10,228 nucleotides of DNA from Anaerolineae bacterium (GCA_016929795.1 JAFGIA010000394.1:1-10228); one strand, 5' to 3'. Numbered from the stretch's first letter, positions 1 to 6,955 are shown. The notes: generated from the sequence alone by a model not told the origin. A program made the numbers and translations.

Positions 1-1724
1 CCACCCTGCCAGAAGGCGGGCGAGGCGACGTCGATGCCCGCTTCAGATAGAATCTCAACAGGCGACGCCGAGCCACCATAGGACAGGATCTTGAGGTAGC
101 CTGGCACAAAGGGTGCACCTTCTTCCCTGTAGCGCTTGTAGAGCGCAAGCACCAGGAGCTGTCCAAAACTGTAAGCGTAGCAGTAAAAGGGCCGGTCGTA
201 GATGTGCGGGATCGACACCCACTCCCAACGGAACTCGTCGCTCAGATCCACGGCGTCTCCGAACTGCTCGCGCAGCAGATCGAGATACCCGTCGGCGAGC
301 TGATCAGAGGTGCACCCCTGCGAGATCAGGTTGTGTGCCTCGCGCTCAAACAGCACAAAGTAAGCCTGGCGCATCACCGTGGCATAGGCATCGTCGACAA
401 ACCGCGCCAGCAGGTCACGGTGCACGGCCTGGTCGGGCTCGTCGGCGAGCAGTCGCTCCAGGAGCAGCATCTCGGCGAACACCGACGCCGTCTCGGCCAG
501 GGGCAGCGGCGCGTGGTAGGTGAGCGGCGAGTGATCGGCCGCCAGCATGCTGTGTACTGCGTGCCCCAGCTCGTGCGCCAGCGTCGCCACCTCGCTCGCC
601 TTCCCCGTATAGTTGATGAGCACCCATGGCGTCAACTCGGGCACAGGGCCATAAGAGAACGCGCCCGTGTCCTTGCGCAACCGGATCTCGGCATCCAGGT
701 GCTTCTCGACGAGCACGCGGCGGGCATGATCCGCCAGCACCGGCGAAAAATCGGCCATGCTGCTCAGCACGAGGCTCGCCGCCTGGCTGAACCGGTACTC
801 TTTTTCGGCGGTGCTCAACGGGGCATAGATGTCGTAGCGCCTCAGCCTGTCGACCCCGATCCAGCCCGCTTTGAGGCGAAAGTAGCGCTGGAAGAGACCG
901 GCATTGTCGCGGCACACCTGGAGCAGCGTGTCAACCACCTCGTCGGGCAGGTCATTGTGCAAGTTGCGCACGCCGATAGCCGTGCCGAACTTGCGCAGAT
1001 CCAGGTTCTCACTCGCCCAGTCGCGCACCACGTACTGGTAGATCTGGCCCAGCACGGCGCCACGGCCGCCATACACGCCATAAAGAGCCTGGTAGGCCGC
1101 GGCGCGCACCTCGGGGCGTGCATCGCGGGCATACACCATGAGCTCGGAGCGGTTCAACTCCTTCACCTCGCCGTCGATCTCGACCTCAAAGGTGAAATCA
1201 TAGGTGATCATGTCATAGACAGTTTTGAGGCCATTGACACCGTTGATGTCCTTCAGATTGATGATCTTTTCTTCCGCCTCAGACAGCGTGTGAGGCTTAA
1301 AGCGCCGCAGCGACTCCAGGTAGTAGCGGTTATCGCCACTGGCGGCCATCAGTCGCTCCGCCGGCCCGTCGTCCAACTCCTTCCACCAGAGGCTGAAAAA
1401 GAGGGTGCGGTTGGCAATGCCAGCCAGCAGGCGCTCCACCTGACCACGAAACGCCAGGGCATCCTGGTCCTGGGTGTCGGTAGAGAACCACAAAAAACCA
1501 TAGGCGCGCAGCCGGCCCGCCATCGTGGCCACGCGCTCGAGGCGGGCAAGGAGCTGTGCGAACATGCCCGCAGGCAGATCGGGGGCGAGGCCGCTGCGGG
1601 CAGCTTCCAGCGCGGCCACCTCCGATTCGAGATCGGCGAGCAGCGCGTCGAACTCGGCCCCTTCAGTGGCAGGCAGCAGGTCGTGCAGCGACCAGCGGGT
1701 GGCTTCAAATACCTCTTGATTCAT
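1..1724 (-). CDS. pepF: Oligoendopeptidase F (M3 family zinc metallopeptidase), 3' end cut by window
   Basis: This is a cytosolic zinc endopeptidase of the PepF/M3B family, which degrades oligopeptides. 574 residues are visible from the ATG at 1724, and the frame is open to the window edge. PepF proteins are about 600 residues, so only some 20-30 C-terminal residues are missing. The zinc site HELGH is at residues 384-388 (bases 561-575), with E411 or a nearby Glu in the following helix as the likely third ligand. The family substrate loop, IPHIYDRPFYCYAYSFG, begins near residue 505, with H507 and Tyr514/518 as candidate transition-state residues. A GAGG Shine-Dalgarno (1730-1733) lies 5 nt before the ATG and overlaps the stop codon of the upstream acetyltransferase gene. 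The 7-nt gap therefore suggests one operon with translational coupling. No signal peptide is seen. Identity is certain; the physiological substrate is unknown. Confidence 0.96.
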   Translation of the reverse strand, partial: MNQEVFEATRWSLHDLLPATEGAEFDALLADLESEVAALEAARSGLAPDLPAGMFAQLLARLERVATMAGRLRAYGFLWFSTDTQDQDALAFRGQVERLLAGIANRTLFFSLWWKELDDGPAERLMAASGDNRYYLESLRRFKPHTLSEAEEKIINLKDINGVNGLKTVYDMITYDFTFEVEIDGEVKELNRSELMVYARDARPEVRAAAYQALYGVYGGRGAVLGQIYQYVVRDWASENLDLRKFGTAIGVRNLHNDLPDEVVDTLLQVCRDNAGLFQRYFRLKAGWIGVDRLRRYDIYAPLSTAEKEYRFSQAASLVLSSMADFSPVLADHARRVLVEKHLDAEIRLRKDTGAFSYGPVPELTPWVLINYTGKASEVATLAHELGHAVHSMLAADHSPLTYHAPLPLAETASVFAEMLLLERLLADEPDQAVHRDLLARFVDDAYATVMRQAYFVLFEREAHNLISQGCTSDQLADGYLDLLREQFGDAVDLSDEFRWEWVSIPHIYDRPFYCYAYSFGQLLVLALYKRYREEGAPFVPGYLKILSYGGSASPVEILSEAGIDVASPAFWQG

Positions 1725-1731
1725 ATCTACC

Positions 1732-3099
1732 TCACGACACCGGCCACACATCGGACGGGTTTTTGGGAAAGAGTGCATCGAGCAGGACGCGCGGGCCGTC
1801 GCCGCTTACCCAACAGTCGGCGAATGCCTCGTCGAGCTCGGCGATAGAGCGGCGCTGAAAAAGAAGCTGGAGGAAGGTCAGCTCGGGAAATCCGGCGTCG
1901 CCCTCTTCCGTGTTCTTCGATTCCCACGGCTCCGCCACCGTCAGCCGCCCCCCTTCAAAAACGAGGCGCATGCCCGCCTGGTAAAAGTTGAGCTTGAGCT
2001 CTCCCGAGTGCCCCGCCAGGGGAGATCCCGCCAGGCGCGCATTGAGGGCCGGGGCCACGTGCAGCAAAAAGCCCGGCACGTCGGGCACGCGCAGGTACCA
2101 GGCGTAGGGCTGGAAAAAGCGCGCCAGCCGCTCGCGAAACACCTCGTAGGCGGGGTGCTCGACGCCCAGCCACAGGCCAAACATCTCTAGCTCCTGGTCC
2201 GGCTTTCCGGCAACGTACGCCTCGCCGAGCGACCAGACGTGGCGCACCGCCGACGGCGTCACGGCCAGCCACGACACGCCCGGCTTGAGCTCGTACACGC
2301 CGATGCTGATTCGGTTGTGCCAAACGCGTGGATGGAGCGTGATAAACCCCACGCGCTCACCCGCCGCATCGCCCGCGGCCACCTCGATCACGGCCAGGTC
2401 GCGGCGGTTGACATTCTCCTCGCTCTTGCCCAGCAACTCGTCGCGCCACAGCGCCTGGTCGCGCACACATGCCACCGGCCACCGGCGGACACCCTGGGCA
2501 TACACCTCGGCGATGAAGGGCAAGTCGGATTCTGTCGCGGCTCGGATACGATATGGCTCCACCTCGCCCTCTTTCAGCTTGGGCACATTCGGCTTGTAGC
2601 CGCCGCGCCCCCCGCCCAGCGTCATCGCCATCTCGTAGCCAAATTGGCGATAATACCAGGGAATGCCCGTGATCCCCTGCACCCTCTCGCCCCGCTCCGC
2701 ACTCCACTGGTGCACCACCTCCATCTGGGCGCGGATCAGGCCGCGGCGGCGATAGGCCGGGGCGGTGCCAACAAGCTCGGGGCGGCCCACGCCGAACTCG
2801 ATGCCGTCGTACGACCAGGTCTGTGAGATGAGACACAGCGAGGAGGCGATCTCACCTGTCTTGGTATCCTCGACGATAGTAAAATCGCCAGGGCCAAAGG
2901 TGGGATGCGGCCGCGTCATCAAGTCGCGCACCCAGGCGCCAATGAGCACATTCTCCGCATCCGACTCGTCATTTTCCGTGTGCACCCTACCATGAAAGGT
3001 GACAAGAGCCTCAGTATCCTCTGGGGTGGCGCGACGCAGGATCAGGCCGTCGCCCAGGTCGCGGATCGTAGTGTGAGTTACGTGATTCTGTCTGTTCAT
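1732..3099 (-). CDS. Eis-like GNAT N-acetyltransferase with two GNAT domains and SCP2-like C-terminus
   Basis: This predicted acetyl-CoA-dependent acetyltransferase has 455 residues and the three-part Eis architecture. The N-terminal GNAT domain (about 17-165) has an acetyl-CoA loop, GTAPAYRRRGLIRAQM, near 111-126, and a WYYRQFGYE segment near 148-156. A second, degenerate GNAT-like domain runs from about 183 to 330. A C-terminal SCP2-like domain (about 360-455) contains LKLNFYQAGMRLVFEGG. Eis enzymes acetylate amines, including aminoglycosides and protein lysines, and use the chain's C-terminal carboxylate in catalysis; this substrate cannot be read from sequence. The protein is somewhat longer than the roughly 400-residue mycobacterial Eis. 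The gene has its own strong promoter with almost no 5' leader (see 3108-3137) and is followed 7 nt later by pepF. The start is the ATG at 3099; no Shine-Dalgarno precedes it, which fits leaderless initiation. Confidence 0.9.
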   Translation of the reverse strand: MNRQNHVTHTTIRDLGDGLILRRATPEDTEALVTFHGRVHTENDESDAENVLIGAWVRDLMTRPHPTFGPGDFTIVEDTKTGEIASSLCLISQTWSYDGIEFGVGRPELVGTAPAYRRRGLIRAQMEVVHQWSAERGERVQGITGIPWYYRQFGYEMAMTLGGGRGGYKPNVPKLKEGEVEPYRIRAATESDLPFIAEVYAQGVRRWPVACVRDQALWRDELLGKSEENVNRRDLAVIEVAAGDAAGERVGFITLHPRVWHNRISIGVYELKPGVSWLAVTPSAVRHVWSLGEAYVAGKPDQELEMFGLWLGVEHPAYEVFRERLARFFQPYAWYLRVPDVPGFLLHVAPALNARLAGSPLAGHSGELKLNFYQAGMRLVFEGGRLTVAEPWESKNTEEGDAGFPELTFLQLLFQRRSIAELDEAFADCWVSGDGPRVLLDALFPKNPSDVWPVS

Positions 3100-3107
3100 A
3101 GGTCCCC

Positions 3108-3137
3108 ATTATACCGTGGATTGTACCTGGACGTCAA
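3108..3137 (-). promoter_or_regulatory. Sigma70-type promoter for the GNAT-pepF unit, predicted leaderless transcript
   Basis: Reading the minus strand, a -35 box TTGACG (3137-3132) and a perfect -10 box TATAAT (3113-3108) are separated by 18 bp. Transcription should begin about 7 nt after the -10 box, near 3101. The ATG of the acetyltransferase is at 3099, so the mRNA would have a leader of only about 2 nt. The -35 box contains the TGA stop codon of the upstream GrpB-family gene (3134-3136), so readthrough from the purA operon is also possible. The boxes are seen directly; the start site is inferred. Confidence 0.75.
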
Positions 3138-3679
3138 GCGTCGGATGGGCCGGGCTGCCAGCCGGTATCCTGGCTCCAGCGAGTCGCCTTGCGCAAGATC
3201 TGCCATATGAACGGGCCTTTCGAGTCGGTATAGTTCCCACGGTCATCCCGGTACTCTTCAGCCAATCGGTACTTGAGCTCGGCGTAGTGGCGCGCGTCGT
3301 CGAGGTGAGCGCGCAAATAGTCCCGAAACACGAGGGTGAGCTGCTCGCCCAGGCTGCCGGCGCGCTGCACGTGCACGTGCGTGCGCCACCGGCCTGGCAT
3401 CTCGCGAAAGTAACGCTTGGTCAGATCGGGATTGTCCGGGCGCCATGCGAACCCCGCCACCTCGAGCGGCAGGCGATAGGCATCGAGCGGCTCGAAAGAG
3501 GCGACAGAGATCTGGATGTCGATCACGGGCTTGGCGGCGAGGCCCGGCACCGAAGTCGACCCTACGTGGTCGATGCGCAGGGCGGCGTTGCCGAGCACTA
3601 GGCGCAGTCTGCCGCCCAGCTCGTCGAAAAGCACGGGCCAGGCAGGATCGTAAGGGACGACGATGATCGGATCGCTCAT
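3134..3679 (-). CDS. GrpB family (UPF0157) protein, nucleotidyltransferase-like fold
   Basis: This 181-residue protein matches the GrpB/UPF0157 family, whose members adopt a nucleotidyltransferase-like fold and mostly lack an assigned reaction. The signature HVGSTSVPGLAAKPVIDI lies at residues 38-55. It contains the G-S-T-S loop (40-43) and D54, which correspond to the nucleotide- and metal-binding elements of that superfamily. Further family blocks are KRYFREMPGRWRTHVHV and the C-terminal KGPFIWQILRKATRW. Full-length and cytosolic, with no signal peptide. It starts 7 nt after the purA stop, so it is probably the last gene of the purA operon. The Shine-Dalgarno before the ATG at 3679 is poor, which suggests translation depends on ribosomes finishing purA. 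The name does not imply a link to the GrpE/DnaK chaperones. The family call is firm; the function is unknown. Confidence 0.92.
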   Translation of the reverse strand: MSDPIIVVPYDPAWPVLFDELGGRLRLVLGNAALRIDHVGSTSVPGLAAKPVIDIQISVASFEPLDAYRLPLEVAGFAWRPDNPDLTKRYFREMPGRWRTHVHVQRAGSLGEQLTLVFRDYLRAHLDDARHYAELKYRLAEEYRDDRGNYTDSKGPFIWQILRKATRWSQDTGWQPGPSDA

Positions 3680-3686
3680 ACGACGT

Positions 3687-4976
3687 TCATTGTTTGACTA
3701 CCACAATCTGGGTGCGTTCAGGCCCGACCGACACAAACCGGATCGGGGCGCCGGCCAGCGCTTCAATGCGACGCAGGTAACCCTGCGCCGCAGGGGGCAG
3801 GTCGTCCCACGTGCGGCAGCCGCTCGTGTCGGTGCGCCAGCCCGGCCACGTCTCGTACACCGGCTCAACCTGTCCGAGGGTGGCTGTGTCGGGTACGTAA
3901 TCGATCACCCAGTCGCCCAGGCGATAGCCGGTGCACAGCTTGAGCTCGTCAAAGTGGTCGAGCACGTCGAGCTTGGTAATGGCGATCCCGGTAAACCCGT
4001 TCAGGTAGCTGGCATAACCGATGGCCATGCCATCGAACCAGCCGCAGCGCCGCTGGCGCCCGGTGGTGGCGCCAAACTCGCGGCCGATCTCTTGCAGCAT
4101 GGTGCCCTGCTCGTCAAACAGCTCCGTGGGAAACGGCCCGCCGCCCACCGACGTCGAGTAGGCCTTGACCACGCCGAGCACGTCGTCGACTGCGCGAGGG
4201 GGAATGCCGGCGCCAGCGCACGCGCCGCCCGCCGTGGGCGAGGAAGAGGTAGTATAGGGATAGATGCCCCAGTCGATGTCGCGGCCGATGCCGAGCTGCC
4301 CTTCGAGCACAATGCGTTCGCCTGCCTGCACGGCATCACGCACCCAGGGAAGCGTGTCGACGATACGCGCACCGTGGGCCACCCGCCACCCAGCCGCCAG
4401 GTCCATCAGGTCATCACAGGTGAATTGGCGCAGCCCGTAAAAGCTCAACTCCCGATTCTTGAAGGGGAGCACCAGATCGATCCGCCGGCGCAGCAGGTCC
4501 AGGTGGTGCAGATCGCCGGCGCGGATGCCGTTGTAAGCGTGCTTGTCAGCATAGACAGGGCCGATGCCGCGCCGGGTGGTGCCCATCTCCTCTCCCACCC
4601 CGCCCCCTTCGGCCTTGCGCCGTTCCTCCTCAGCCCCGTCGAGCAGGCGATGGTAAGGCCAGATCAGATGGGCGCGGTGGTCAATCCACAGGTTGGCGGT
4701 GTCTATCCCCCTCGCCTCCAGGTCATCCCCCTCCAGTGCAACCGTCTCCAGGTTGACAACAGTGCCCGCGCCCAGGATATTGCGCACGTGCGGGTAAAAG
4801 ATGCCACACGGGATCAGGTGCAGGACAAAACGCCCGTACTCGTTCACAACCGTGTGCCCCGCATTGTCGCCACCCTGGAAGCGGATGACGAGATCGGCTC
4901 CCGCGGCGACATAGTCGACGATGCGCCCCTTGCCCTCGTCGCCCCACTGTGCCCCGACGATGACTGTTACAGGCAT
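3687..4976 (-). CDS. purA: Adenylosuccinate synthetase
   Basis: PurA condenses IMP with aspartate using GTP to give adenylosuccinate, the first committed step from IMP to AMP. The chosen product is 429 residues, the usual family length, starting MPVTVIVGAQWGDEGKG. This start at 4976 is preferred over an upstream in-frame ATG at 5009 because GGGAGG (4983-4988) sits 6 nt before it and D13 and H41 (GDNAGHTV) then match the catalytic numbering of E. coli PurA. Other landmarks are GTTRRGIGP near 132-140, YPYTTSSSPTAGG near 239-251, GGGPFPTELFDE, GATTGRQRRCGW, and the guanine-recognising TKLD near 334-337. The IMP-loop EGAQG of E. coli is replaced by EGQLG (225-229), a subgroup feature discussed in the findings. 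It lies 17 nt after the kinase-like gene and 7 nt before the GrpB-family gene, in one operon. Confidence 0.97.
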   Translation of the reverse strand: MPVTVIVGAQWGDEGKGRIVDYVAAGADLVIRFQGGDNAGHTVVNEYGRFVLHLIPCGIFYPHVRNILGAGTVVNLETVALEGDDLEARGIDTANLWIDHRAHLIWPYHRLLDGAEEERRKAEGGGVGEEMGTTRRGIGPVYADKHAYNGIRAGDLHHLDLLRRRIDLVLPFKNRELSFYGLRQFTCDDLMDLAAGWRVAHGARIVDTLPWVRDAVQAGERIVLEGQLGIGRDIDWGIYPYTTSSSPTAGGACAGAGIPPRAVDDVLGVVKAYSTSVGGGPFPTELFDEQGTMLQEIGREFGATTGRQRRCGWFDGMAIGYASYLNGFTGIAITKLDVLDHFDELKLCTGYRLGDWVIDYVPDTATLGQVEPVYETWPGWRTDTSGCRTWDDLPPAAQGYLRRIEALAGAPIRFVSVGPERTQIVVVKQ

Positions 4977-4982
4977 TGTAAA

Positions 4983-4988
4983 CCTCCC
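4983..4988 (-). promoter_or_regulatory. purA: Shine-Dalgarno that sets the purA start
   Basis: GGGAGG on the minus strand lies 6 nt before the ATG at 4976, inside the 17-nt gap after the TAG of the kinase-like gene. It decides for this ATG over the one at 5009, which lies inside the upstream coding region and would add 11 residues not found in the family N terminus. Confidence 0.85.
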
Positions 4989-4993
4989 AATCA

Positions 4994-5743
4994 CTACACC
5001 AGCGGCCACGGCACGTGACGGCCGGGGCCAGGCTCAGGAAAACAGCCGGCTGCGACCAGGTGGCCGAGTCGCTTACGCATGGCATCCACCTCGGCGCCTG
5101 TGAGCAGGTGAGCCAGAGCGCTGCTCACCTCCCCCCCCTCGCGCAGCATCCGTTCCAGCCTATCCAGGTCGCCGGCAAGATCTGCCGGCAGCCGCTCGCC
5201 GGCAAAATCCCAGATCACGGTGCGGAGCTTGGGCTGTTCATGGAAAGTGAGTGCATTGTCGATGGCCCACAGGTTGCCTGCGTGGTCGATCAGGCAGTGG
5301 CCCGACTTGCGGTCAGCATTGTTAACCACGACATCAAAAGCAGCCAACCGGCGCAGCTCGTCGGCGTAGGCAGGGTCGTGCTGAATGGTGAAAAAGTGCG
5401 CGTCGTCGCGGGCATGGATAAAGAGCTGAACTGACCCGATGCCATAAGACCCTTCACGCGCCACGGTAGGTGGCACCAGTCCCCAGCCCAGCGCCTCGCT
5501 CAGCAGGTAGGCAGCCACCTCACGTGTACCGAGCGTCCCGCGTGCAAAATCCCACAGCGGGCGCTCGCCACGCTGGGGCTTGTAGACAGCAAGGGTCGAC
5601 AGCTCGCCGTCGGCGACCGTGACGAGCATCGTGGCGTTCGAGCTCCATGGAATGAGGCCTTGGACGCTGATCTCGCCGCGTGTGAGAAGCTGCAAGATGC
5701 GCGGCGAGTCAACCTCGATCTGCTCTGGTGGGCGGTCCGTCAC
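4994..5743 (-). CDS. SCO1664 family PI3/4-kinase-like protein
   Basis: This 249-residue protein belongs to an uncharacterised family (SCO1664; TIGR03843 from memory) with distant similarity to phosphatidylinositol 3-/4-kinases and HipA-like kinases. Visible kinase features are a candidate nucleotide-binding lysine in VYKPQRGERPLWDF (K55), a helix glutamate in REVAAYLLSEA (E75), a catalytic-loop-like FDVVVNNADRKSGHCLID (136-153, with N142, D144, R145 and H149), and a metal-binding candidate D162 in AIDNALTF. It is soluble, so lipid may not be the substrate. The start is a GTG at 5743 whose bases overlap the TGA of the DUF3090 gene (GTGA, 4 nt), which indicates translational coupling. The family N-terminal block LLTRGEISVQG supports this start. 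It is the third member of the phosphatase / DUF3090 / kinase trio, with purA following. The family call is firm; kinase activity is inferred. Confidence 0.9.
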   Translation of the reverse strand: MTDRPPEQIEVDSPRILQLLTRGEISVQGLIPWSSNATMLVTVADGELSTLAVYKPQRGERPLWDFARGTLGTREVAAYLLSEALGWGLVPPTVAREGSYGIGSVQLFIHARDDAHFFTIQHDPAYADELRRLAAFDVVVNNADRKSGHCLIDHAGNLWAIDNALTFHEQPKLRTVIWDFAGERLPADLAGDLDRLERMLREGGEVSSALAHLLTGAEVDAMRKRLGHLVAAGCFPEPGPGRHVPWPLV

Positions 5744-6264
5744 CTTCTGTGGCCGTTCCTTCTCGGACAGAAATGCCCTTCGGGGTCGATCGGCTCACCA
5801 CACATGGCACACACCGGGCGCCCGGCAGCGACGACCGTTTGCCCATGAATGCTAAAGGCGCGCATCTGGGCCGGCGTCGCCCAAAAGCGTGCCACAGACG
5901 GCTCGCGCGCGTCTTCTTCAGGCAGCAGCTCGTAGGCGATCACCACCAGGCGCTGGCTTACCTGGTCGTAGGCCATGTTTACCTGCCCGGCATGAAAAGC
6001 CGGGTTCACAGGGTACTCCAGGCTCATGTCTGCCCCTACAGCCGGATCTGGCTCGACTACAGCGTCGACGTTTCCCTCGGCGAGCGCCAGCAGGACATGG
6101 TCTGTGGCCAGCGCCAGGGCTGCCACGTGCTCTTTCTCACACACCACAGTCACCAACTGTGCCCCTTTGCGGGCCTGGATGTAAAACACCCGTTCGCCAG
6201 GCGCACCGACCGCATCCACCGTGATCCGGTCCACGGGATTAAGATCGAATACCTCATACGGCAT
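5740..6264 (-). CDS. DUF3090 family protein with C-terminal Cys/His metal-binding motif
   Basis: This 174-residue protein belongs to DUF3090 (TIGR03847 from memory), the middle member of a conserved three-gene set. The N terminus, MPYEVFDLNPVDRITVDAVG, and GERVFYIQARKG (23-34) are typical of the family. The body reads as a compact alpha/beta domain. The C terminus carries C152-x2-C155, then C166-P-R-R-N-G-H172, which looks like a small zinc-binding knuckle. No enzymatic motif is visible and no function is known. The ATG at 6264 lies inside the last codons of the histidine phosphatase gene (11-nt overlap), with GAGGAG at 6272-6277, 7 nt upstream. Its stop overlaps the GTG of the kinase-like gene. 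Such tight packing suggests the three products are made in fixed ratio and may form a complex; that is inference. Confidence 0.92.
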   Translation of the reverse strand: MPYEVFDLNPVDRITVDAVGAPGERVFYIQARKGAQLVTVVCEKEHVAALALATDHVLLALAEGNVDAVVEPDPAVGADMSLEYPVNPAFHAGQVNMAYDQVSQRLVVIAYELLPEEDAREPSVARFWATPAQMRAFSIHGQTVVAAGRPVCAMCGEPIDPEGHFCPRRNGHRR

Positions 6265-6931
6265 CTTGCTGCTCCTCGCTCTCTAGCTGCCCTGTTTCCT
6301 CTTTCGCCTCTTGGATCTCGAAATCAGGCAGGCCAGGTGTGCTGTTCAGCACGACGAGGTGCGGCCCCAAGCGCGTAAAGTGAAACGCCGTGACCGAGGC
6401 TGGCGAGATCGCGATCCGCTGAAAGAGGTCGAGGGACAGCCCCAGGTAGTAAGCGACGGCCAGCTTGATCGGGTCGGCGTGCAAGACCGCAGCCACCGTC
6501 TGGCCCTGGTGCCTGTCGCGGATCGTATCGAGCTCGGCGACGACCCGCGCCTGCACCTCGCGCATCGACTCGCCCCCGGGAAAGCGCGCGCCCCCCGGGT
6601 AGACCTGGATGACCGGCCACAATGCTTCCTTCCTCAGCTCCTCAAGCTCGCGCCCAACCCAATCGCCAAAGCCTGTCTCGCCCAGTGCCTCACGCACCTG
6701 GATCTCCAGGCCGTGCTGTGCAGCCAGCGGCTCGGCCGTCTCAAACGCACGCTCCAGGGGGCTGCTGTAAACGGCTGCCAGCGGCACGCCAGCCAGGCGT
6801 TCGGCCAGTGCCAGGGCCTGGGTGCGCCCCTCCGCATTCAGGTGCACGCCTGGCGTCCACCCGGCAAGCCTTTTGCCGATCCAGTCATTGGCCGCGTGGC
6901 GGATCAGAAGCAAATTCATTATCTCGGCCAT
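6254..6931 (-). CDS. Histidine phosphatase family protein (MSMEG_4193-type phosphomutase/phosphatase)
   Basis: This 225-residue member of the phosphoglycerate-mutase/histidine-phosphatase superfamily acts through a phosphohistidine intermediate. The catalytic pocket can be placed: R11-H12 (LLIRHA, with Ala where RHG is usual), R61 in SSPLERAFETAEPL, acid/base E85 in ALGETGFGDW, and the second histidine H151 in VLHADPIKLA. The block LSLDLFQRIAISPASV (165-180) matches the MSMEG_4193 subgroup (TIGR03848 from memory), annotated as probable phosphomutase because it travels with a kinase-like gene. The tail after about 205 is acidic and probably disordered. The ATG at 6931 has GGAG at 6937-6940, 5 nt upstream; an alternative ATG at 6919 would shorten the chain by four residues. 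It is the first gene of the operon, behind the promoter at 6947-6955. The substrate is unknown. Confidence 0.92.
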   Translation of the reverse strand: MAEIMNLLLIRHAANDWIGKRLAGWTPGVHLNAEGRTQALALAERLAGVPLAAVYSSPLERAFETAEPLAAQHGLEIQVREALGETGFGDWVGRELEELRKEALWPVIQVYPGGARFPGGESMREVQARVVAELDTIRDRHQGQTVAAVLHADPIKLAVAYYLGLSLDLFQRIAISPASVTAFHFTRLGPHLVVLNSTPGLPDFEIQEAKEETGQLESEEQQDAV

Positions 6932-6946
6932 ACAATCTCCATCCCC

Positions 6947-6955
6947 ATTATATCA
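6947..6955 (-). promoter_or_regulatory. Extended -10 promoter of the trio-purA operon
   Basis: On the minus strand TGATATAAT combines a perfect -10 box (6952-6947) with the TGn extension. No good -35 box is present: TTTCGC at 18 bp is poor, as expected for extended -10 promoters. The predicted start is near 6940, giving a leader of about 9 nt that begins at the GGAG Shine-Dalgarno of the histidine phosphatase gene. It lies in the 53-nt gap after the glycosyltransferase stop. Confidence 0.65.

Noticed and set aside
204..1847. 547-codon plus-strand open frame opposite pepF
   Set aside because: It is the antisense shadow of a clear M3 peptidase gene; its translation is rich in His, Gln and Arg and has no recognisable domain.
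2239..2826. 195-codon plus-strand open frame opposite the GNAT gene
   Set aside because: Antisense shadow with no motif or ribosome binding site.
3367..3384. Tandem CACGTG units in the GrpB-family gene
   Set aside because: They encode the family's conserved His-Val-His-Val stretch, so protein constraint explains them.
3676..3690. ATG overlapping the purA stop, giving a five-codon frame (MNVV-stop)
   Set aside because: Too short and out of frame with the GrpB-family protein; no sign of a leader peptide function.
3663..5018. 451-codon plus-strand open frame opposite purA
   Set aside because: purA on the minus strand has every family motif; this frame is a by-product of GC-rich codon use.
5171..5204. 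Repeated GCCGGC units with an inverted GCCGGCA/TGCCGGC pair in the kinase-like gene
   Set aside because: Short GC palindromes like this are expected by chance in GC-rich coding DNA, and the protein shows no repeat.
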